Assembly: GCF_000155475.1 (NCBI RefSeq)
Contig: NZ_DS990391.1
Location: 447,517-506,310, forward strand
DNA: 58,794 nucleotides
Direction of reading: 5' to 3'
DNA from: Helicobacter cinaedi CCUG 18818 = ATCC BAA-847
GTDB lineage: Bacteria > Campylobacterota > Campylobacteria > Campylobacterales > Helicobacteraceae
Part shown: positions 15,859 through 24,066 of the stretch, piece after piece
How positions within the stretch are numbered: position 1 is the first letter of the stretch
Layout of the letters: every line of letters begins with the position of its first letter
Notes under the pieces: model-generated
Told to the model about the DNA's origin: nothing
Seen by the model: the letters and a program-made list of their open reading frames with translations, nothing else
Database searches by the model: none
Program-made: the position numbers and the translations under genes

Positions 15859-18345
15859 TTAAGCACCCTTTGGTGGAGTGAATACGCTTATTGGCTCAAG
15901 GCTACCTTCATATTTTTTGATATTCACAAGTCCTGTATGTGCGATATTACCATTAGCAAGAGCAGAGGTTGGCATATCTAAAGTCAAAACATTTGGTGAG
16001 CCATTTTTACATATACTGCCGACTTTACCCGGCTCTTGTGGGTCATACCACGCCCCTTCACACAAACGCACGACACCGGGCTTAATTGCATCGGTTACAA
16101 ACGCCCCTGCTAAGACTTCACCCCTTTGATTACTCACACTCACAATATCACCTGTTTTAATGCCTTTAGCCTGTGCGTCCTTTGGATTAATCCAAATAGG
16201 CTCTTTATCGCCAATAGCATACTCTTTACGCAGTGAAGTATTGGCAAGTTGAGAGTGCAATCTTAATGCTGGGTGAGAGGTAATAAGTGCAAATTCTGCT
16301 GGCTTATCCTTCATACCTAGCCATTCTATTGGCTCAAGCCAAGTGGGGTGTGCCGGGCAGTCTTTATACTCATATTTCTCAATCGTTTGAGAATAAATCT
16401 CAATCAAGCCAGAATCTGTCCCAAGCGGATTTAAAATTGGATCTTCTCTAAAGTCCGCATATCGCACAAATGCTTCAGATTCAGCTGGAATCTCAAACTG
16501 AAGTGGCTCATTTGCCTCCCAAAACTTTGCAAAATCAGGTAGCTCTAACAACAAGCCTTTTGATTGAGTGAGAGCTTGATTATAAAATTCCTCAAGCCAC
16601 TGCATTTCGCTTTTATTCTCGCTAAACTTATCATACACGCCAAACGCCTTTGCTAAATCACAAAAGACCTTATAGTCATCTACGGCTCCAAACTGCTTCT
16701 CCACAAGCTGTTTCATCGGCACAATATGGAGGTTTGAGTAGTCCCCACTCATTGAGATATCATTGCGTTCATAGCTTGTGGTAATTGGCATAACAATATC
16801 AGCGTGTCGTGCTGTTGGCGTCCAATAAATCTCATTGACTACAATCGTCCTAGGTTTTTGCCACGCTTTAAGGAAAGTGTTTGTATCTTGATGATGCACG
16901 AGCGGATTCCCACCAGCCCAATAGATAAAATCAATATCTGTATAAGTGATTGTCTTGCCGTTGTGCTGTATGCTCTTGCCCGGATTCAGCAACGCATCGG
17001 CTATTCTCGCTAATGGGAAATTATTCTCACTGCCCTGCATAAGCCACTCTGCACCACCTTGACTGACATTACCAAGATTTATTCCGCCTACAACCGGAGC
17101 CGTAGCTGTAGGTGAGCCACCATTGCTGTAATGATAGGACAAGCCAAATCCACCACCGGGCAGCCCAATCTGCCCTATCATACACGCAAGTGTTACTAAA
17201 GCCCAGTGTGTTTGTTCGCCGTGATGAGCGCGTTGCATTCCCCAGCCAGACATTAGCATTGTGCGATTTTTGAAAAAGAGTTTGGCTAAAGATTCTATTT
17301 TTTGTGCTGAAATACCACAAATCTTAGACGCCCACGCAGAATCTTTGACTACACCATCACTCTTGCCCAAAAGATATTGACTAAACTTATCAAAGCCCTG
17401 CGTGTAGTTTTCAATAAACTCTTTATCATATTGATTTGTTTTTAGCATTGTATGCATAATGCCAAGCATTAGTGCCACATCAGTATTTGGCAAGGGAGCA
17501 ATCCACTCCGCTCCCAAATAATCGCAAGTCATATTCCTTACAGGATCTATGCTAATGAGCGTTTTGTCTGATTTTTTAAGCTTTTCAAAAAAGTCAAGTC
17601 CCGTGCCTTCGTTCAAAGCCCAAGCATTTCGCAAAGTCGCCATAGGGTCAGCACCCCAGATAACAACCACTTGAGAATTATCTAGCACCATAGGATAAGA
17701 AGTTTGCTGCTCATACACCTCTATACTTCCCACGACATAAGGCATAATTACTTGCGATGCCCCGGTAGAATAATCTCCCGTTACGCCCACATAGCCACCT
17801 GCCATACCCATAAATCTTTGCAACAAGATTCTGGAATTGTGCAGATTCCCGCTACTTTTCCAGCCATATGACCCGGCAAACACACCCTCCTTGCCCTTTT
17901 GCTTGTAGGTTGCCTTAAGCTCTTTGGCAATGAGTGCAATAGCCTCATCATAGCTTACTCTCACCCACTCATCAGCTCCACGCAATTCCGGCTTTGGAGA
18001 GGCGGGATTTTCAAGGTAGGATTTTCGCACCATTGGATATTTGATACGCGTAGGTGTGTAAATTAAATCGGCAATCGTGCTATGTAAAGGGTTTGACACA
18101 CTATTTTGCAAGGCATTGACACTAGAGATAACTTTGCCATCTTTAATCGTGGCTTTCAAAACACCCCAATGTGCACCCGTAATCACCTCTCCATCTAACA
18201 CGAGATTTTCGCTAAATGCTTTTAGTCCAGATTCTACACTCGCCTTTTTGCTTGAATCATCACAGCCCACAAAAGGCACAAGAGCAAAGACTGCTAGTCC
18301 CTTCCCCATTGCTTGAAGTATTTGTCGTCTGCTAATATTACTCAT
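15859..18345 (-). CDS. Periplasmic TMAO/DMSO/biotin sulphoxide reductase, TorA/BisC-type molybdoenzyme
   Basis: Reduces TMAO or S-/N-oxides at the end of an anaerobic electron chain in the periplasm. The start ATG 18345 follows GGAGGG and gives MSNISRRQILQAMGKGLAV with a twin-arginine SRRQIL motif, then a hydrophobic run. An upstream ATG at 18429 would place 28 extra residues before the Tat signal. The molybdenum site serine lies in TGDYSTGASQVIMPYVVG, and other DMSO-reductase parts are GSYGWKSSGNLH, SGWGMQRAHHGEQTHW, EIYWTPTARHADIVMP and LITSHPALRLHSQL. The 828-residue length is normal. The monohaem cytochrome gene 10 bases upstream forms the Cj0265c-Cj0264c-type pair of Campylobacter. A Cys follows the hydrophobic run (FVGCDDSS), so a lipoprotein is possible. 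Confidence 0.9.
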   Translation of the reverse strand: MSNISRRQILQAMGKGLAVFALVPFVGCDDSSKKASVESGLKAFSENLVLDGEVITGAHWGVLKATIKDGKVISSVNALQNSVSNPLHSTIADLIYTPTRIKYPMVRKSYLENPASPKPELRGADEWVRVSYDEAIALIAKELKATYKQKGKEGVFAGSYGWKSSGNLHNSRILLQRFMGMAGGYVGVTGDYSTGASQVIMPYVVGSIEVYEQQTSYPMVLDNSQVVVIWGADPMATLRNAWALNEGTGLDFFEKLKKSDKTLISIDPVRNMTCDYLGAEWIAPLPNTDVALMLGIMHTMLKTNQYDKEFIENYTQGFDKFSQYLLGKSDGVVKDSAWASKICGISAQKIESLAKLFFKNRTMLMSGWGMQRAHHGEQTHWALVTLACMIGQIGLPGGGFGLSYHYSNGGSPTATAPVVGGINLGNVSQGGAEWLMQGSENNFPLARIADALLNPGKSIQHNGKTITYTDIDFIYWAGGNPLVHHQDTNTFLKAWQKPRTIVVNEIYWTPTARHADIVMPITTSYERNDISMSGDYSNLHIVPMKQLVEKQFGAVDDYKVFCDLAKAFGVYDKFSENKSEMQWLEEFYNQALTQSKGLLLELPDFAKFWEANEPLQFEIPAESEAFVRYADFREDPILNPLGTDSGLIEIYSQTIEKYEYKDCPAHPTWLEPIEWLGMKDKPAEFALITSHPALRLHSQLANTSLRKEYAIGDKEPIWINPKDAQAKGIKTGDIVSVSNQRGEVLAGAFVTDAIKPGVVRLCEGAWYDPQEPGKVGSICKNGSPNVLTLDMPTSALANGNIAHTGLVNIKKYEGSLEPISVFTPPKGA

Positions 18346-18355
18346 CACGCCCTCC

Positions 18356-18949
18356 TTACTTATCTTTTGGCATATCTTTGGCATTTTTTTGCAAATATTG
18401 AGACACAAGGTATTCTTGGTTGCTATCATAGCCCACGCGACTTTTCATTGACTTTACAACGCTAGGCCACTGATTAGCATTAAACTCCTTTGGCGGGTGC
18501 AATGCGTGGCACACAGAGCAGTTTCCAAAAAGCTCTTGTGCTTCCTTATAGAGTGGCTCTACACTCTCTACCAAATCCGCATTTTCACTCCATAGCTCAA
18601 CACTCGCTTTCACCCACTCTTGCTTACTTTCACTCTCTTTAAAAGACTTGGTAATCTTAAATTCCACATCTGCATTTTTAGAAAACCCAGCATTTAAGAT
18701 TCTACGATTAGGGACAAAATATAAAGCCACTTGCTTATCAGCTTGTGCGTAGCCTTCAATCCTTAAAAGCACCTTATCACCCTTTTGCTCTAGCACTTCC
18801 ACCTGAGCTGTTGGTAGCAGTCTTCCCACAACCTTATCACTCCCATCTTTGTAAAGGGATTTTACCTTAGAAGCATACTTCACATCACCCGCATACGAAT
18901 ACGCAAACGCCATACTTACAAGTATCATCGCTCTTGCAAATACTCTCAT
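18356..18949 (-). CDS. Monohaem c-type cytochrome, electron donor of the TorA-like reductase
   Basis: A 197-residue secreted protein with signal peptide (MRVFARAMILVSMAFAYSYAGDV) and one haem-binding motif CSVCH near residue 143 (LFGNCSVCHALHPP). The N-terminal part before the haem domain (KVKSLYKDGSDKVVGRLLPTAQVEVLEQKGDKVLLRIEGY) looks like an SH3-type barrel. The methionine ligand may be the Met in SVVKSMKSRVGY. It is the first gene of the operon with the reductase, as in Campylobacter, where the small cytochrome passes electrons to the reductase. GGAGGGTAAATG sets the start. The partner role is inferred from operon and family. Confidence 0.88.
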   Translation of the reverse strand: MRVFARAMILVSMAFAYSYAGDVKYASKVKSLYKDGSDKVVGRLLPTAQVEVLEQKGDKVLLRIEGYAQADKQVALYFVPNRRILNAGFSKNADVEFKITKSFKESESKQEWVKASVELWSENADLVESVEPLYKEAQELFGNCSVCHALHPPKEFNANQWPSVVKSMKSRVGYDSNQEYLVSQYLQKNAKDMPKDK

Positions 18950-19106
18950 TTACCCTCCTTGACTTTTTGGTATTATTCACTTAAGGAATGTTTTGATTTT
19001 AGTCAAAGTTTATTAAAATCAACTGAAAAAGCGTTATTTTAAGGAGTGTTTCTTATGGGCTATGTAGCCTTTTGTATCGTGGAATTATCGTTATTTACAA
19101 AAAAGT

Positions 19107-19943
19107 CTATCGCTTATCTTGGGCTTGAGATTCTGTATTTTGTTCTTTATCAGCAGGGTTTTCATTGGTGGAAGAATCTTTAATGGAAGATTCATTGGTA
19201 GGATTTTCATTTGTAATAGAATCTTGCGTATCTTGTGTGGGCTCTTGGTCTAATTCTTGGCTTACTTCATTCTCTTGCAAATCTCCTGCCTGTGTAGAAT
19301 CTTGTGAGCTAGAATCTTGGCTTGGCTTAGAATCACTTTTTTGTTTTAAGCGATTTGGTTCTACTTGGCGGATTTGTGATGTGATTTTAGCTGCTTTTTG
19401 AGTATCCATTTTGCCTAGAATTTTTGTCATATCTTTCACTTCCATTTGTGAGAGAATCTCCACCGCTTCAGATTCTGGCATATCAGCTAGAATAGCTGCT
19501 GCCTTGGCTTCTTTCAAACCTTTATAAGCTTTGACTATTTTATCATCTTTGACCTGTTTAATTTGGGCTAGAATCTCCTCATTTCGCGTGATTAAATCCT
19601 GCAATTCCTGCTCTTTTTGCTCTAATTCTTGGTTATTTTTCTCTTTCAAACTCGCTAATTCCGCCTTTGCCTTCTCTTGCTCTTCAGCAAAGATAACGAT
19701 TTTCTCATCAATCTCTTTTTGCTTATCTTGGAGCTGTCGCTCTTTTTCATCAAGTAGCACTTGCGTAGCATTTTGCAATACTTGCAGGGCTTGTTGCCGC
19801 TCATCTATCTCATCAAGTTGAGTTTTTATCTCGTTTTTACGCGTTTCAAAAATAATACTACAATCAAGCAATTGCGAGTTTTCAGCAAAGCTCTGCACCC
19901 CCACACATAAGCACAATACACCATAGAAAAAAGAAGCCCTCAT
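19107..19943 (-). CDS. MotE-family (MgtE_N-like) secreted coiled-coil protein
   Basis: A 278-residue secreted protein: signal peptide (MRASFFYGVLCLCVGVQSFAEN), a long coiled coil at about 25-125 (KTQLDEIDERQQALQVL onwards), then an MgtE_N-like domain KAAAILADMPESEAVEILSQMEVKDMTKILGKMDTQKAAKITSQI, and a low-complexity tail of SQDSTQ/NENPTNE repeats. This is the layout of MotE, the stator chaperone, and of the H. pylori gene in the same place beside purA. It overlaps the FliJ-like gene by 4 bases (ATGA) and has AGGAGG before the start. A flagellar motor role is inferred from family and neighbours. Relatives in epsilonproteobacteria have their own motor names that I will not assign. Confidence 0.7.
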   Translation of the reverse strand: MRASFFYGVLCLCVGVQSFAENSQLLDCSIIFETRKNEIKTQLDEIDERQQALQVLQNATQVLLDEKERQLQDKQKEIDEKIVIFAEEQEKAKAELASLKEKNNQELEQKEQELQDLITRNEEILAQIKQVKDDKIVKAYKGLKEAKAAAILADMPESEAVEILSQMEVKDMTKILGKMDTQKAAKITSQIRQVEPNRLKQKSDSKPSQDSSSQDSTQAGDLQENEVSQELDQEPTQDTQDSITNENPTNESSIKDSSTNENPADKEQNTESQAQDKR

Positions 19944-20383
19944 ATCACTCTGCCTCCTATTGTCTTATCTCCAGCGTTATTATAAAGCATAAGTGCGATT
20001 TCATTGCTTTGAAACTTCTCTTGCATTTTTAGCTTTTGTAGCACAGAATCTTGCTCTTTTTTTTCCAAAAACTTTACCTTTTCATATTCAATATGCGATT
20101 TTTTATACTGCTCTTGCAAAAGGGCTTTATTTGCTTGTAAAGATTCTAACTCCGCACAATGCAAGGCGATATGGGCTAAAAGCATATTTTTTGTTTCTTC
20201 AAATGCCCTAAAAGCATAAAATGCCCCGCCACTTGGCATTTTAAGCCCTAAAAATTCTTCTTGCAACGCCGCTATTTGACTTTGCTTACTCGCGATTTTA
20301 TTTTCATTTTGCATAATGCTACGCTCAATCCTTTGCATATCATTTTTGCGAAGATTCACAATCGCACCAAACTTTGTTTTCAT
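19940..20383 (-). CDS. FliJ-like small coiled-coil protein (HP0256 position)
   Basis: A 147-residue highly charged helical protein. The opening MKTKFGAIVNLRKNDMQRIERSIMQ parallels FliJ-type starts (MKFRL..LLDLRK). The rest is continuous helix with an IASKQSQIAALQEEFLGLKMPSGG turn, consistent with a two-helix coiled coil. It corresponds to HP0256 by place (next to purA, before the MotE-like gene). The ATG at 20383 is preferred. A TTG at 20392, overlapping the purA stop, would add three residues and translational coupling would be tighter; sequence does not decide between them. A FliJ chaperone role is inference. Confidence 0.6.
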   Translation of the reverse strand: MKTKFGAIVNLRKNDMQRIERSIMQNENKIASKQSQIAALQEEFLGLKMPSGGAFYAFRAFEETKNMLLAHIALHCAELESLQANKALLQEQYKKSHIEYEKVKFLEKKEQDSVLQKLKMQEKFQSNEIALMLYNNAGDKTIGGRVI

Positions 20384-20388
20384 TCTTC

Positions 20389-21660
<1,272 letters not shown>

Positions 21661-21667
21661 TCACAAT

Positions 21668-22525
21668 TTACGCTAAAAGGCACTCAACCACTTCATCAGT
21701 ATATATCGCAAAGCCACACGAGCTTACACTCTCTACCCCATCTTCAAACACGCTATATTTGCCCCCTTGAAGCAAAGTCGCATTCCCTAAAAACATTCTA
21801 AAAAATAAATCCCCATAATATGAGCTAGGCGCATACGCAAGGGGAGAGAAAATGCTATTTTCATACTCGCAATAACTCGCACACTCTAGCAGCCTTTCAA
21901 GCTCCCCTTTTAAAAACACAGGCGAATCTGCTATGGCTTTAATCAAATCCTGCTTAGTCTTTACACGCGTGAGATTAGCAATATATGAAGGCATTTGCAA
22001 AAGTTGCTCCACATTATTTGAAGCAAAGACTTCAAGATTCACACCACTATGTTTAGCACATAAAAGCGGAATCTTCATATTTGAGATTTGTAAAAATGGC
22101 TTTAACCCAAGCTCGGCTAAGATTCCAATACCTAGGCACATTACCGGCGATAGACTTTCTCCGCCTAAATGCTCCGCTCCAATTTGATGAATTTCAGTCG
22201 TAGGATAGCTAAATACCGGCTGGATATAAAACCACTTCTTATGCTCACTGCTACGCGTTATCCGCTTGGTAACAATACGCATAGCATCAAGTGTCGTATC
22301 ATACCTTAGCCCAATTTGATGATTGCTTTCACTGCTTAGCCGCACAAGCTCACGATTAAAAATATCGCCCTGATGTTCTAAAAAGCTAAAAGTTGGCGTT
22401 ACAATCTCTTTATAATCATTCTCATAAAACGCCCTAATCGCACAAGATTCTATATCTCGTTTTAGCTTTGCTGCGGTATCAAAATATAACTTGCTCCCTT
22501 GCGGTAGCTCGTGCTCTAAAATCAC
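21668..22525 (-). CDS. HisZ-like ATP phosphoribosyltransferase regulatory subunit (HisRS catalytic-fold paralogue)
   Basis: A 285-residue protein with the class II aminoacyl-tRNA synthetase fold of histidyl-tRNA synthetase but no anticodon-binding domain. Motif 2-like parts are visible: LVRLSSESNHQIGLRYDTT and KKWFYIQPVFSYPTTEIHQIGAEHLG, whose PVFSYP and HQIGAE echo HisRS and HisZ. A glycine-rich end (GGKYSVFEDGVESVSSCGFAIYTDEVVECL) is the motif 3-like region. HisZ normally activates a short HisG. No hisG lies in the window, and in Campylobacter the same gene sits beside purA. Thus whether it regulates HisG is unknown. It is divergent from mnmA. Confidence 0.7.
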   Translation of the reverse strand: MILEHELPQGSKLYFDTAAKLKRDIESCAIRAFYENDYKEIVTPTFSFLEHQGDIFNRELVRLSSESNHQIGLRYDTTLDAMRIVTKRITRSSEHKKWFYIQPVFSYPTTEIHQIGAEHLGGESLSPVMCLGIGILAELGLKPFLQISNMKIPLLCAKHSGVNLEVFASNNVEQLLQMPSYIANLTRVKTKQDLIKAIADSPVFLKGELERLLECASYCEYENSIFSPLAYAPSSYYGDLFFRMFLGNATLLQGGKYSVFEDGVESVSSCGFAIYTDEVVECLLA

Positions 22526-22630
22526 TTTTACACACTCCTACTTTCATCTAAAATCGCTATAGCTTACACAAAAGGCTGGATTATAGCATAAATATCGTTT
22601 TATGCGATTTACATAACTTTTACTTGCAAA

Positions 22631-22639
22631 TGCTATACT
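22631..22639 (+). promoter_or_regulatory. Extended -10 promoter of mnmA
   Basis: TGCTATACT, an extended -10 box (TGn plus TATACT), ends 33 bases before the mnmA start and is followed by a pyrimidine-rich start region. A clear -35 is not expected for extended -10 promoters in this group. Predicted by pattern only. Confidence 0.5.
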
Positions 22640-22672
22640 CGCCATTCTTCTAATAAACACAAAGGGTTTTCA

Positions 22673-23713
22673 ATGAAAAAAGTAGCATTGCTTATGAGCG
22701 GGGGTGTAGATAGCTCTTATTGTGCACATTTGCTTTTATCTCAAGGGTATGAAGTCATAGGGCTATATCTCAAACTCCACGATAAAGAAAAAAAACATAA
22801 AATTTACATTAAAAATTGCGAACAAGTCGCTAGTCAGCTTGGAATCCGCTTTGAAGTGCTAGATTTGCGTGAGGAATTTAAAAAGAATGTCTATGACGCA
22901 TTTGTGAAATCCTACAAAGCAGGGCAGACGCCAAATCCCTGTGCAGTGTGTAATCCGCTAATGAAATTTGGCTTAGGGTTACAAAAGGCTGATGAGTTAG
23001 GTTGCGACTTTATCGCTACGGGGCATTACGCACAGATTAAAGAGATAAATGGCATTAAACGCATAGCAAAAGCACTTGATGATACAAAAGACCAAAGCTA
23101 TTTTCTCTACGCCCTGCCACAAAGTGCGATAGATAGAATCATCTTTCCACTTGGGACATTTACAAAAGAAGAGGTAAAAAAAACCGCCCTTAAACTCCTG
23201 CCTTTCCTTGGGACATTAGAGACTTATAAAGAATCTCAAGAGATTTGCTTTGTAGAAGATAGCTATATTGATATTTTAAAACTCCACGAAAAGGTGGATA
23301 TGGAAGGTATTGTGCGGGATAGCAATGGTAAGGCGGTTGGCACACATAAGGGCTATATGCACTACACTATCGGCAAACGCAAGGGCTTTAGCGTCTTTGG
23401 CTCACACGAGCCGCATTATGTCAAAGCGATTAACCCACAAAAGAATGAAATCATTGTCGGCACAAAAGAAGAGCTTACCATAGATTCTATACAAGCCCTC
23501 AATAAAAGCCTCCCACAAGCCTTTGATGGCGGAGTGTATGATATAAAGGTGCGGTATCGCAGTGAGCCTTTAAAAGCAGAAATCAACATACAAGGCGAAT
23601 ATATCCACGCAAAATTACTAGAATCTGCCTATGGCGTGGCTCAAGGACAAGCCTTGGTGCTTTATCAAGATGACTGCGTTTTGGGTGGAGGCGTCATCAC
23701 TCAAGCGAACTAA
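22673..23713 (+). CDS. mnmA: tRNA-specific 2-thiouridylase MnmA
   Basis: Thiolates U34 of tRNA Lys, Glu and Gln in the cytoplasm using sulphur delivered by a relay. The 346 residues begin with the PP-loop MKKVALLMSGGVDSSYCAHLL. The catalytic cysteines are Cys90 in NPCAVCN and Cys192 in EICFVED. HYAQIKEING and DDTKDQSYFLYALPQ are MnmA signatures, and GKRKGFSV begins the C-terminal tRNA-binding domain. There is an A8 run at about 23176-23183 within the gene, potentially slippery but in frame here. It stands alone, with its own extended -10 upstream and a 12-bp stem behind. Confidence 0.96.
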   Translation: MKKVALLMSGGVDSSYCAHLLLSQGYEVIGLYLKLHDKEKKHKIYIKNCEQVASQLGIRFEVLDLREEFKKNVYDAFVKSYKAGQTPNPCAVCNPLMKFGLGLQKADELGCDFIATGHYAQIKEINGIKRIAKALDDTKDQSYFLYALPQSAIDRIIFPLGTFTKEEVKKTALKLLPFLGTLETYKESQEICFVEDSYIDILKLHEKVDMEGIVRDSNGKAVGTHKGYMHYTIGKRKGFSVFGSHEPHYVKAINPQKNEIIVGTKEELTIDSIQALNKSLPQAFDGGVYDIKVRYRSEPLKAEINIQGEYIHAKLLESAYGVAQGQALVLYQDDCVLGGGVITQAN

Positions 23714-24066
23714 GAGGTTTGATAACCCGTGTCAAAATAAATCTTTAACAATAAAGCCCTATATCTCTCAAGTTTAGATTCTAGCTCAAACTCTCATTTT
23801 GTCTAGAATCTAAAAATTCTAACCCTTTTCCGCATTTGACTTCTTTGACTGACACAACATAAAGTTTATGAAAACTCTTATTATTTTCATATTTTTCACT
23901 TGCCTAGATGTTTATTAAGATTCTAAAATGCCTGAAACAAACCTATCTCAATTCTCATTTTGGTTTATCTTTAAAAACTTAATAACTATTCCTATAATTA
24001 ATTATATTTTAAGCTGAGTTATATTATTCTCCCGCTTTCACACATAATTTACACAAAGGAATCACA
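23714..24066 (+). other. Spacer between mnmA and the phase-variable TonB receptor
   Basis: This 353-base spacer contains the mnmA hairpin at 23773-23814 and then a strongly AT-rich stretch (about 23980-24030, with TAATTAATTATATT) typical of a Fur-type operator region, and a possible -10 near 24019-24030. AAAGGAA at 24056 precedes the ATG. I see no coding region or RNA gene. Iron control is expected for such receptors but no clean Fur palindrome could be matched by eye. Confidence 0.4.
23773..23814 (+). terminator. mnmA terminator-like hairpin made of two inverted AGATTCTA words
   Basis: Perfect 12-base arms TTTAGATTCTAG and CTAGAATCTAAA with an 18-base loop, 60 bases past the mnmA stop. A short A/T run follows. 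Same construction as the hairpins at 138-162 and 30286-30313. Confidence 0.55.

Noticed and set aside
23176-23183. A8 run in mnmA as a phase-variation site
   Set aside because: Eight As are common in AT-rich genomes and mnmA is a housekeeping gene; the frame is intact and nothing suggests switching.
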